7,259 bases of DNA from Kaftiobacterium sp035693805 (GCA_035693805.1 DASSGA010000236.1:1-7259), one strand, 5' to 3'. Shown: positions 1 to 6,421, counted from the first letter of the stretch. Translations and numbers: made by a program. The notes: generated by a model from the sequence alone, not told the origin.

Positions 1-309
1 GACCTTCTCCGGCGCGAGCGCGTACTGCGTCTTAGGGTGGACGAGGGCGTGATGCGGAATGAGTTTCGGCAGCGGCTCCGCGAGCGTCTCCGGCAGGTCG
101 GCGCGCGTGTAGACGGCGACGACTCCCCGCGCCGTCCGCGCCCGCGTCGTGTCGATGCGGAGGATGCGCGCGTGGGCGTGCGGGCTGCGCAGGAAGGCGG
201 CGTGTGCCGTCCCGGGCAGGCGGATGTCATCGACGAACGTGCCCCGGCCGGTCAGCAGGCGGGGATCTTCGCTGCGCTTTACGCGCTGGCCGAAGTAGCG
301 GGTGCCCAT
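1..309 (-). CDS. Molybdenum hydroxylase large subunit, N-terminal part (CoxL/CutL/XDH-like), cut by window edge
   Basis: This is the beginning of the molybdopterin-cytosine-dinucleotide-binding large subunit of a xanthine oxidase family hydroxylase (CO dehydrogenase, aldehyde oxidoreductase or xanthine dehydrogenase type). Reverse translation from the ATG at 309-307 gives 103 codons that run off the left edge. The family signature is clear: RYFGQRVKRSEDPRLLTGRG at residues 4-23, then FVDDIRLPG (25-33) and FLRSPHAHARI (39-49), followed by the usual VVAVYTRADL stretch. It begins directly after the stop of the aldehyde dehydrogenase gene, and GGAAGG at 320-315 is a well-spaced ribosome site. Family members are usually about 750-800 aa, so most of the protein, including the active-site loop that separates form I CO dehydrogenase (AYXCSFR) from form II (AYRGAGR) and other hydroxylases, lies outside. 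The N-terminus lacks the roughly 20-residue extension that I recall for Oligotropha CoxL, which favours a form II-like or other hydroxylase (inference). Medium and small subunits are not in the window. Confidence 0.9.
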   Translation of the reverse strand, partial: MGTRYFGQRVKRSEDPRLLTGRGTFVDDIRLPGTAHAAFLRSPHAHARILRIDTTRARTARGVVAVYTRADLPETLAEPLPKLIPHHALVHPKTQYALAPEKV

Positions 310-1746
310 CTACCCCTTCCGGATGGCGACGATCTGGATGTTCGTCATCTCCTCCATCGCGTAGCGCACGCCCTCGCGCCCGATGCCGCTCAGGCGGTTG
401 CCCCCGTAGGGCATGTGGTCGACCCGGAAGGTGGAGGTGTCATTCACGATGATCCCGCCGAAGTTCAGCCAGCGCATCGCCTGGAACAGGCGGTCGAGGT
501 TCTTCGTGAAGACCGAGGCCTGCAGTCCGTAGGACGTGGCATCCGCCTGGCGGAGCGCCTGCTCGAAGTCGTCGTACGCGATGACCGAGGCTACCGGCGC
601 GAACGTCTCCTGCGCGACGACCTTCATCTCCGGCTTCACGTTCGTCAGCACCGTGGGCCAGTACACGGGCCCCTCCCGGCGGCCGCCGGCGGTGACCGTC
701 GCGCCGGCGCTCGTCGCCTCGTTCACCCATCCTTCGATGCGCATGGCCTCGCGCTCGTCGATCATCGGGCCCACGTCCACGCGCTCGTCCAGCGGATCGC
801 CCACAACCATCCCCCGGGCCGCCTGCGTGAAGCGCTCCAGGAAGGGCTCGTGGATGGTGCGGTCGCTGAAGATGCGCTGGACGGAGAGGCAGACCTGTCC
901 CGAGTTGTAGTAGGCGCCGACCGCGCAGCGCTTCGCGACGAATTCCAGATCCGCGTCGGGCGCGACGATCACCGGGGAGGTGTTGCCCAGCTCGAGGGTG
1001 ATCTTCTTGATGCCCGCCCGCGAGGTGATCTGCCGGCCGACCTCCGCGCTGCCGGTGAAAGTGACCTTGGCGACGCGGTCGTCGGTGACGAGCCAGTCCC
1101 CGACGCTGCCGCCGGGTCCGGCGATGAGGTTGATGGCGCCCGCGGGGAGGCCCGCTTCCACCAGCGTCTCGACGAGCAGCACGGAGGTGAGCGGCGTCCA
1201 CGAGGCCGGCTTCAACACGACGGTGTTGCCGGCGGCCAGCGCCGGGGCCACCTTGTGCGCCACCAGGTTCAACGGAAAGTTAAACGGCGCGATCGCCGCG
1301 ATGACCCCAACCGGCCGGCGGATGAAGAAGCCGAAGTACCCTTCACCGGCGGGGGACGCATCGAGGGGCACGGTCTCCCCGTGCAGACGCTTCGCTTCCT
1401 CGGCGGCGAAGGTGAAGGTGCTGATCCCGCGGTCCACCTCGACGCGGGCGAACTTGAGCGCTTTGCCCGCCTCGGCGGCGATAGTGCGCGCGAACTCCTC
1501 CCGGCGGCTCTGGATGAGGTTCGCCGCGGCCTGGAGGATGGCCGCCCGCCGGTGCGCGGGCAGATCGGCCATCGTCTGCGCGGCGCCGGCCGCCGCGGTG
1601 ACGGCCGCGTCCACGTCATCCCGGCTGGCCGTGGGGATCGTGCCGATGACCTCTCCGCTGTACTTGTTCCGGACGGGGATCGGCTCGCCGCCCCCGGTCC
1701 ACCGGCCGCCGATGAACAGTTTCCGCTCGGCCTGCTGCACCACCAT
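310..1746 (-). CDS. NAD(P)-dependent aldehyde dehydrogenase (y4uC-like ALDH family)
   Basis: Soluble ALDH-superfamily enzyme that oxidises an aldehyde to the acid; the substrate is unknown. Numbered from the ATG at 1746 (478 aa, normal family length), it has the oxyanion Asn156 in APFNF, the cofactor Lys179 in LKPAS, the Rossmann loop FTGSAEVG (230-237), general base Glu252 in LELGN, nucleophile Cys286 in NSGQVCLSVQRI, Glu380/Phe382 in QETFAP, and a C-terminal stretch around NDTSTFRVDHMPYGG (435-449). GQVCxSVQR with STFRVDHMPYGG resembles the uncharacterised y4uC-like ALDH group (recalled, not searched). Oddities are LELGNTSP where most ALDHs have LELGG, and NRLSG where VKxSG is usual. An in-frame GTG at 1755 would add three residues, but it lies within the GAGGAG ribosome site, which stands 8 nt before the ATG, so I prefer the ATG. 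The stop TAG abuts the ATG of the hydroxylase subunit, implying co-transcription and translational coupling. A long antisense frame over it is a GC shadow. Confidence 0.95.
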   Translation of the reverse strand: MVVQQAERKLFIGGRWTGGGEPIPVRNKYSGEVIGTIPTASRDDVDAAVTAAAGAAQTMADLPAHRRAAILQAAANLIQSRREEFARTIAAEAGKALKFARVEVDRGISTFTFAAEEAKRLHGETVPLDASPAGEGYFGFFIRRPVGVIAAIAPFNFPLNLVAHKVAPALAAGNTVVLKPASWTPLTSVLLVETLVEAGLPAGAINLIAGPGGSVGDWLVTDDRVAKVTFTGSAEVGRQITSRAGIKKITLELGNTSPVIVAPDADLEFVAKRCAVGAYYNSGQVCLSVQRIFSDRTIHEPFLERFTQAARGMVVGDPLDERVDVGPMIDEREAMRIEGWVNEATSAGATVTAGGRREGPVYWPTVLTNVKPEMKVVAQETFAPVASVIAYDDFEQALRQADATSYGLQASVFTKNLDRLFQAMRWLNFGGIIVNDTSTFRVDHMPYGGNRLSGIGREGVRYAMEEMTNIQIVAIRKG

Positions 1747-1754
1747 CTGAATCA

Positions 1755-1760
1755 CTCCTC
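1755..1760 (-). promoter_or_regulatory. Ribosome binding site deciding the aldehyde dehydrogenase start
   Basis: On the minus strand GAGGAG lies 8 nt before the ATG at 1746-1744. The alternative GTG start at 1755-1753 overlaps the end of this motif, so the ATG is the better start. Confidence 0.75.
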
Positions 1761-1767
1761 GCCCTGA

Positions 1768-1791
1768 CGAACCTGGCCCCTCTTAGGTTCG
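1768..1791. repeat. Inverted repeat CGAACCT-N10-AGGTTCG, candidate operator
   Basis: Two perfect 7-bp arms (1768-1774 and 1785-1791) are separated by 10 bp in the divergent control region. A dyad of this size fits the binding site of a dimeric transcription factor. It could also form a hairpin in the 5' leader of the leftward mRNA, or be chance in GC-rich DNA. No regulator is visible to match it. Confidence 0.45.
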
Positions 1792-1793
1792 CG

Positions 1794-1805
1794 GGGCCCG
1801 GGCCC
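1794..1805. repeat. 12-bp palindrome GGGCCCGGGCCC
   Basis: A perfect palindrome sits between the candidate operator and the rightward promoter. In very GC-rich DNA it could be chance, but it is noncoding and lies where a -35 region or operator would be expected. Confidence 0.3.
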
Positions 1806-1828
1806 AAGCCCTCGGGAGGCCGCGGGGC

Positions 1829-1834
1829 TATAGT
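1829..1834 (+). promoter_or_regulatory. Possible -10 element (TATAGT) of the rightward operon
   Basis: TATAGT matches five of six bases of the TATAAT consensus and is an AT-rich island in GC-rich sequence. It would start transcription near 1841, leaving a short leader that still contains AAGAGGT. No convincing -35 hexamer is seen 16-18 bp upstream. Confidence 0.35.
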
Positions 1835-1841
1835 GAAGGAA

Positions 1842-1847
1842 AGAGGT
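1842..1847 (+). promoter_or_regulatory. Ribosome binding site deciding the acetoacetyl-CoA synthetase start
   Basis: AGAGGT, preceded by AAGGA (1836-1840), lies 6 nt before the ATG at 1854. The upstream in-frame GTG at 1833 has no comparable site and overlaps the possible -10 element, so the ATG is preferred. Confidence 0.65.
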
Positions 1848-1853
1848 ATCGGG

Positions 1854-3821
1854 ATGAAACGGCCGCTGTGGCAGCCCGATGAGCACCGCCGCCGTCGGGC
1901 GAACCTTACACGATTCATCGCCCAGGTCAACGAGACGTATCGTCCTGGAGTCGGGGGGTACCCCGACCTCTGGCAGTGGTCGGTGGAGCATCTCCCGGAG
2001 TTCTGGGCGGCGATGTGGGAGTTCGCCGGGATCCGGGCGTCCCAGCGCTACACCGGGGTCGTCGACGACCTGACGCGCTTCCCGGGTGCGACCTGGTTCC
2101 CCGGGGCGCGGCTGAACTTCGCCGAGAACCTGCTCCGGTACGACGATACCCGGATGGCCTTCATCTTCAGAGGTGAGGGAGATCGGTCCTCGACGATGAC
2201 CTACGCCGAGCTGCGGGGAGCGGTGGCCCGGGTGTCCGCGGCGCTGCGGGAGCTGGGCATCCGGCCGGGAGATCGCGTCGCGGCCTACATGCCGAACCTC
2301 ATCGAGACCGCCGTGGCCATGCTGGCCGCCACCAGCCTCGGCGCGGTGTGGGCATCCTGCGCCACCGACATCGGCGCGGCGGCCGCCCTGGACCGGCTCG
2401 GCCAGGTGGAGCCCAAAGTCCTGTTCACCGTCGACGGCTACGTCTACAAGGGTGGGCGCTACGACACGCGGGGCAAGGCCGCCGAAGTGGCGCGCGGGAT
2501 CCCGGGTCTCAGGCGGGTGGTCGTCGTGCCCAATGCGACGGATCACCCCGATCTCGGCCCGATCCCGGGTGCGGTGCGCTACGACATGTTCGCGGGCGGA
2601 GGCCCTCCGCCTGCGCTGGTCTTTGAGCAGTTGCCCTTCGACCACCCCGTGTACATCATGTTCTCCTCCGGTACCACGGGGAAACCCAAGTGCCTGGTCC
2701 AGGGCGCGGGCGGCGTCCTCATCAACCACCTCAAGGAACTCCTGCTGCACACCGATCTGACGCGGGAGGATGTGATTACGTATCTCACCACCTGCAGTTG
2801 GATGATGTGGAATTGGTTGGTGAGCTCGCTCGCCGTGGGAGCGACGGTCCTGCTCTATGACGGCAGCCCGGCCTATCCCGACCCCGGCGCGATGTGGAAG
2901 CGGGTCGAGGATGACCGTGTCACTGTGTTCGGCTGCAGCGCCAGCTACATCACCGCCCTGCGCAGCCAGGGCCTCCGCCCCGGTGCGGATCATGATCTGT
3001 CATCGTTGAGGGAGATCTCGCAGACGGGGTCGCCCCTCTCCGCCGAGGGCTTCGAGTACGTGTATCGGGAGATCAAGGCGGACCTGCATTTCAATTCCGT
3101 CTCGGGCGGGACCGACATCAACGGGTGCTTCGCGGCGGGCAATCCCATCAGCCCGGTCTACGCCGGCGAACTGCAGGGGCCCGCGCTGGCGATGAAGGTC
3201 AGGGCGTATGACGATGACGGCCGCGCCGTGTTGGACCGGCCGGGGGAACTCGTGTGCGAGGCGCCGTCCCCCTCGATGCCGCTGTACTTCTGGAACGATC
3301 CCGACGGCCGCAGATACCGCGACGCGTATTTCGCCCATTACCCCGGCCGCGCGGTGTGGCGGCACGGGGATTACATCACGGTCCACGGCGATACGGGCGG
3401 GATCACCTTCCACGGACGGTCGGACACGGTGCTGAAACCGTCCGGCGTGCGCATCGGGACGGCGGAGATCTACCGCGTGGTCGAGACGTTGGACGGTGTG
3501 GCCGACAGCCTGGCCGTCGGCCAGGACTGGCGCGGGGATCAGCGCATCATCCTCTTCGTCAAGCTGGATGCGGGGCGCGTCCTGTCCGACAACCTTAAGG
3601 AGCGCATCCGCAGCACACTGCGGATGCGAGCGTCTCCGCGCCACGTTCCAGCCGTGATCCTGGAAGCGCCGGACATCCCCTACACCCTGAACATGAAGAA
3701 GGTGGAGAGCGCCGTGATGAACATCATCAACGACCGGCCGGTGGTGAACCGGGACGCGCTGGTGAACCCGGAGTCGCTGGAGTACTTCGTGAAGATCCGC
3801 GAGGAGCTGCGCAACGCGTGA
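1854..3821 (+). CDS. aacS: Acetoacetyl-CoA synthetase (acetoacetate-CoA ligase, ANL superfamily)
   Basis: Cytosolic adenylate-forming ligase converting acetoacetate, CoA and ATP to acetoacetyl-CoA, AMP and PPi, feeding acetoacetate into thiolase and beta-oxidation or polyhydroxyalkanoate metabolism. The 655-aa length fits the family. From ATG 1854 the hallmarks run in order: N-terminal PLWQPDE and NLTRFI (4-22), ATP loop SSGTTGKPK (271-279), CSWMMWNWLVSSL (314-326) with YDGSPAYPDP (335-344), which sets AacS apart from acetyl-CoA synthetase, SGGTDINGCF (417-426), WRHGD (502-506), the hinge region GRSDTVLKPSGVRIG (521-535), and C-terminal PYTLNMKKVE with the probable catalytic lysine at 615. 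In that motif the usual Gly before the Lys is Met. VNRDALVNPESLEYF near the end is also typical. The gene opens the rightward operon, 10 nt ahead of coxG. Activity on a related 3-oxoacid is possible; the ligase family assignment is secure. Confidence 0.93.
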   Translation: MKRPLWQPDEHRRRRANLTRFIAQVNETYRPGVGGYPDLWQWSVEHLPEFWAAMWEFAGIRASQRYTGVVDDLTRFPGATWFPGARLNFAENLLRYDDTRMAFIFRGEGDRSSTMTYAELRGAVARVSAALRELGIRPGDRVAAYMPNLIETAVAMLAATSLGAVWASCATDIGAAAALDRLGQVEPKVLFTVDGYVYKGGRYDTRGKAAEVARGIPGLRRVVVVPNATDHPDLGPIPGAVRYDMFAGGGPPPALVFEQLPFDHPVYIMFSSGTTGKPKCLVQGAGGVLINHLKELLLHTDLTREDVITYLTTCSWMMWNWLVSSLAVGATVLLYDGSPAYPDPGAMWKRVEDDRVTVFGCSASYITALRSQGLRPGADHDLSSLREISQTGSPLSAEGFEYVYREIKADLHFNSVSGGTDINGCFAAGNPISPVYAGELQGPALAMKVRAYDDDGRAVLDRPGELVCEAPSPSMPLYFWNDPDGRRYRDAYFAHYPGRAVWRHGDYITVHGDTGGITFHGRSDTVLKPSGVRIGTAEIYRVVETLDGVADSLAVGQDWRGDQRIILFVKLDAGRVLSDNLKERIRSTLRMRASPRHVPAVILEAPDIPYTLNMKKVESAVMNIINDRPVVNRDALVNPESLEYFVKIREELRNA

Positions 3822-3831
3822 GGAGGCGGCG

Positions 3832-4272
3832 ATGAAGGTCGAAGGGACGTACACGTTTGCGGCGAGCCGCGAGAAGGTCTGGGCGCTGCTGAACGACCCC
3901 GGCGTGCTCGCGCGGGCCACGCCCGGGGTGAAGGCACTCGACCCCCAGGGGGCCGACACCTACAAGGCGACGATCGAGCTCGCCGTCGGCCCCGTCAAAG
4001 GCGCCTATGACGGGAAGGTCAGCATCACCGACAAGACGCCCCCCGAGCGGATGACGCTGCGCATCGAAGGGGGCGGCAAGCCAGGCACGATCCGCGCCAC
4101 CGGCGCGCTGCGTCTCGAAGAACAGGACGGCCGCACCGTCGTCAGCTACACCGGCGACGCCCAGATCACGGGCCTCATCGCGAGCGTGGGCCACCGGCTG
4201 ATCGGCGGCGTCGCCCGGCAGCTGGCCGGCGAGTTCTTCAAGGGCGTGGAGCGAGAGCTCGGCCAACGCTGA
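3832..4272 (+). CDS. coxG: CoxG-family SRPBCC protein (CO dehydrogenase subunit G type)
   Basis: Small (146 aa) SRPBCC/START-like fold protein. In CO dehydrogenase clusters, CoxG is not part of the catalytic trimer; it links the enzyme to the membrane, and for mycobacteria it is reported to handle quinone. What I see: FAASREKVWALLNDPGVLA (9-27) followed by TPGVKAL, the core GPVKGAYDGKV (53-63), KPGTIRATGALRLEE (83-97), and the C-terminal helix region GDAQITGLIASVGHRL with GGVARQLAGEFF (125-136), all typical of CoxG. AGGAGG at 3821-3826 with a 5-nt spacer is a strong ribosome site and fixes the ATG start. Longer CoxG proteins carry a C-terminal extension with a hydrophobic anchor; this one ends ten residues after GEFF with no membrane segment, so it is probably soluble. 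It sits between aacS and the maturation genes, which ties aacS to the hydroxylase functionally (inference). Confidence 0.9.
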   Translation: MKVEGTYTFAASREKVWALLNDPGVLARATPGVKALDPQGADTYKATIELAVGPVKGAYDGKVSITDKTPPERMTLRIEGGGKPGTIRATGALRLEEQDGRTVVSYTGDAQITGLIASVGHRLIGGVARQLAGEFFKGVERELGQR

Positions 4273-4316
4273 TCCGGCGCGGCGGCGTTCCCTTGTTCGG
4301 GGGTTCGTCTATCCCG

Positions 4317-4322
4317 TATCAT
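4317..4322 (+). promoter_or_regulatory. Possible -10 element (TATCAT) for a leaderless AAA+ ATPase transcript
   Basis: TATCAT matches five of six consensus bases and ends 6 nt before the ATG at 4329, the spacing expected when transcription starts on the A of the start codon. A weak TTGTTC (4293-4298) lies 18 bp upstream. There is no good ribosome site before this ATG. The 56-nt gap (4273-4328) is the largest within the rightward block and shows no clear terminator hairpin. Confidence 0.35.
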
Positions 4323-4328
4323 GGAAGC

Positions 4329-5279
4329 ATGCATCCCGAGATCACGCGCATCCAGACGATGCTCGAGGCGCAGGGCTACGTGGCCGACCAGTCCCTGGCG
4401 ACCTCCGTCTACCTCGCCATCCAGCTGCGCAAGCCGCTCCTGATCGAAGGCGCCGCCGGCGTCGGGAAGACCGAAGTGGCCAAGGTCATGGCCCGCGCGC
4501 TGGACACGGACCTCATCCGCCTGCAGTGCTACGAAGGCCTGGATGCCACGACGTCACTGTACGAGTGGAACTACCAGCGCCAGCTGCTGCATATCCGGCT
4601 GCAGGAGAAGAGTGACCTGCCGCTCGAGGTCCGCGAGCGCGAGATCTTCAGCGAGCCCTTTCTGCTGAAGCGCCCGCTGCTCGCCGCGATCACGCATGAC
4701 AAAGCCCCCGTGCTGCTGGTGGACGAAGCAGACCGTGCCGACGAGGAATGGGAGGCCTTCCTCCTGGAGGTGCTCTCCGACTGGCAGGTGACGATCCCCG
4801 AGATCGGGACGATCAAGGCGAAGCACGTCCCCTACGTCGTGCTGACCAGCAACCGCACGCGGGAACTGGGCGACGCCCTGCGGCGGCGCTGCCTGTACCT
4901 GTGGATCGACTATCCCGCCTTCGAGAAGGAGCTGTCCATCGTCCGGCGCAAGGTGCCGGCGATCAACGAGCGCCTCGCCGAGCAGATCGCCGCCTTCATG
5001 CAGTTCGTCCGCAAGACGAAGCTGGACAAGACGCCCGGGATTGCCGAGACGCTCGACTGGAGCGCCGCGCTCATCGCCCTGCATCGCGATCATCTCGACG
5101 AAGACGCCATCGCGCAGACGCTGGGCGTGCTGTTCAAGCAGCGCGATGACGCGGAGCGGGTCCGGACGCAATGGCTCGACCACCTGCTCGGCAGCGTGCG
5201 CTCGCTCGACCGGGAGCCGCGCCCCTGGACACAGGACGCGATCGACCGGGTGGCGGGCCGGGCGAGCCCGCGGCCGTGA
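4329..5279 (+). CDS. coxD: MoxR-family AAA+ ATPase, CoxD-type molybdenum-hydroxylase maturation factor
   Basis: AAA+ ATPase of the MoxR class (316 aa). In Oligotropha, CoxD is a chaperone-like ATPase needed for assembly of the CO dehydrogenase active site; the same type accompanies other Mo hydroxylases. From ATG 4329 it shows Walker A GAAGVGKT (41-48), CYEGLDATTSLYEWNYQRQL (67-86, the typical stretch after strand 2 in this class), Walker B VLLVDEADRADEE (128-140), sensor 1 Asn175 in TSNRTREL, the arginine-finger region ALRRRCLYLWIDYP (183-196), and PGIAETLDWSAAL (236-248) in the sensor-2 lid region. An in-frame TTG at 4293 would add 12 unrelated-looking residues, so I prefer the ATG. Its stop overlaps the next gene by GTGA, the usual MoxR-VWA pairing. 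A role in general protein remodelling is possible, but the CoxG and XdhC neighbours make the hydroxylase the likely client. Confidence 0.9.
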   Translation: MHPEITRIQTMLEAQGYVADQSLATSVYLAIQLRKPLLIEGAAGVGKTEVAKVMARALDTDLIRLQCYEGLDATTSLYEWNYQRQLLHIRLQEKSDLPLEVREREIFSEPFLLKRPLLAAITHDKAPVLLVDEADRADEEWEAFLLEVLSDWQVTIPEIGTIKAKHVPYVVLTSNRTRELGDALRRRCLYLWIDYPAFEKELSIVRRKVPAINERLAEQIAAFMQFVRKTKLDKTPGIAETLDWSAALIALHRDHLDEDAIAQTLGVLFKQRDDAERVRTQWLDHLLGSVRSLDREPRPWTQDAIDRVAGRASPRP

Positions 5280-6421
5280 GCGCCGCGGCGCGCCGTTTCA
5301 GCGACCTGACCAGCCACGTGGTCGCGTTCTGCCGCCGCCTCCGCCTGCACGGGCTGCCCGTCGGCCCGCGGGAAGCGGCCGACGCGTTGCGCGGACTCTC
5401 CGCGGTGGACGTCGGGGACCGCCGTGAGTGCTACCTTGCGCTGCGGACGGTGCTGACCTCGCGCAAGGACGACCTGCCGGCCTTTGACCGGGTCTTCGAG
5501 GAGTTCTGGAATCCGCCGCAGCCCGAGGGTGATCATGGGCCGCAGACGCCGAAGCCGCTCGACGGCGCGGGCGACGGATCCCAGCCGCCGCCCGCGCTGA
5601 TGGAGTGGCTGGATGAAGCCCTGCAGACGCAGGGCGAGGAGTCGATGCCGGCCTACAGCCCCGTCGAGGCGCTCACGCAGAAAGACTTCAGCGCTTTCAC
5701 CGCGGAAGAGCTCAACGAGGTCACGCGTCTGGTGATCGCCATCGCCCGGCGCGTCGCGACCCGCCTCTCCCGCCGCACGCGCAGCGCCCAGCGCAGCGCG
5801 CGTGTGGACCTGCGCCGGACGATCCGGCACAGCCTGCGACGGGGCGGGGAGATCATCGACCTCGCCTACCGGCGGCGCAAGATCCAGAAGACGCGCGTGG
5901 TGCTGCTGGCCGACGTGAGCGGGTCGATGGACCTCTACAGCCGGTTCCTCATCCAGTTCATCTACGCCCTCCAGCATGCGCTCGGGCAGGTAGAGACGCT
6001 GGTCTTCAGCACCTCGCTCACCCGCATCACCGAGGCGATGTCGGAAGACGACCTGCGCCAGGCGCTGGACGAGGTGGCCCGTCGCGTGCCGGACTGGTCC
6101 GGCGGGACGAAGATCGGCGCGAGCCTGCGCACGTTCCTCGATCGCTACGGGGCCGCGCTGCTCACCCCGCGGACGGTGGTCATCGTCATCAGCGACGGGT
6201 GGGACACGGGCGACATCGAGATCCTGGAAGCGGCCATGGCCGACCTGCGCCGCCGTATCGGGCGCGTGATCTGGCTGAACCCGCTGCTCGGGAGCCCCGG
6301 TTACGAACCCATCTGCCAGGGGATGCGCGCCGCGCTGCCCTACGTGGACGTCTTCGCCTCGGCGCACAACCTGGAGAGCCTGCGCCAGCTGGAGAAACAC
6401 CTGGCGGTACGGCGGAGGTAA
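5276..6421 (+). CDS. coxE: CoxE-type von Willebrand factor A domain protein
   Basis: VWA protein that pairs with the MoxR/CoxD ATPase in maturation of molybdenum hydroxylases; in CO oxidisers CoxE acts with CoxD in active-site assembly. I choose the GTG at 5276 (381 aa) because it overlaps the ATPase stop as GTGA and the protein then begins SAAARRFSDL, a typical N-terminus; an ATG 105 nt upstream would lie inside coxD. N-terminal helical region (1-80), a Pro-rich linker (about 85-110), the CoxE-type region YSPVEALTQKDFSAF (127-141), Arg-rich RVDLRRTIRHSLRRGGE (176-192), then the VWA domain with a complete MIDAS: DVSGS (213-217), Thr278 in GGTKIG and SDGWDTG (306-312). WLNPLLGSPGYEP follows near the C-terminus, as in CoxE. 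No signal peptide or membrane segment, so cytosolic. Translation is probably coupled to coxD. Confidence 0.92.
   Translation: MSAAARRFSDLTSHVVAFCRRLRLHGLPVGPREAADALRGLSAVDVGDRRECYLALRTVLTSRKDDLPAFDRVFEEFWNPPQPEGDHGPQTPKPLDGAGDGSQPPPALMEWLDEALQTQGEESMPAYSPVEALTQKDFSAFTAEELNEVTRLVIAIARRVATRLSRRTRSAQRSARVDLRRTIRHSLRRGGEIIDLAYRRRKIQKTRVVLLADVSGSMDLYSRFLIQFIYALQHALGQVETLVFSTSLTRITEAMSEDDLRQALDEVARRVPDWSGGTKIGASLRTFLDRYGAALLTPRTVVIVISDGWDTGDIEILEAAMADLRRRIGRVIWLNPLLGSPGYEPICQGMRAALPYVDVFASAHNLESLRQLEKHLAVRRR
6414..6418 (+). promoter_or_regulatory. Ribosome binding site for the XdhC-family gene, inside the end of coxE
   Basis: GGAGG lies at the last codons of coxE, 11 nt before the ATG at 6430. The spacer is rather long, but no other site is present; ribosomes finishing coxE at 6421 could restart 8 nt on. 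Confidence 0.55.

Larger units (their letters stand above)
1747..1853. promoter_or_regulatory. Divergent promoter region between aldehyde dehydrogenase and acetoacetyl-CoA synthetase genes
   Basis: This is the only intergenic stretch of the window that must carry promoters for both transcription directions. It holds a perfect inverted repeat (1768-1774 with 1785-1791), a 12-bp palindrome GGGCCCGGGCCC (1794-1805), a -10-like TATAGT (1829-1834) facing right, and ribosome sites for both genes. For the leftward promoter I see only a weak pair, TTGGGC (1807-1802) and TAAGAG (1785-1780), with 16-bp spacing. No regulator gene is adjacent within the window. The role is inferred from gene orientation. 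Confidence 0.7.

Noticed and set aside
676..689. Perfect 14-bp palindrome CCGGCGGCCGCCGG
   Set aside because: It lies within the aldehyde dehydrogenase coding sequence at Gly-Arg codons, where GC-rich codons readily make such palindromes; no regulatory context.
37..1767. Long plus-strand open frame (576 codons) over the aldehyde dehydrogenase gene
   Set aside because: Its product is low-complexity and rich in Arg, Gly, Ala and Asp with no recognisable domain. It is the antisense shadow expected from C/G-biased third positions; the opposite strand has a complete aldehyde dehydrogenase.
1752..2993. Minus-strand open frame (413 codons) across aacS and the control region
   Set aside because: No family motifs, a biased composition, and full overlap with a clearly conserved ligase on the other strand.
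4273..4328. Possible terminator between coxG and coxD
   Set aside because: I could find no stable stem followed by a T-run in the 56-nt gap, so operon continuity is the simpler reading.
5090..6400. Minus-strand open frame (436 codons) across coxD and coxE
   Set aside because: A GC-driven shadow of coxE: no domain signature, and it antisenses both real genes.
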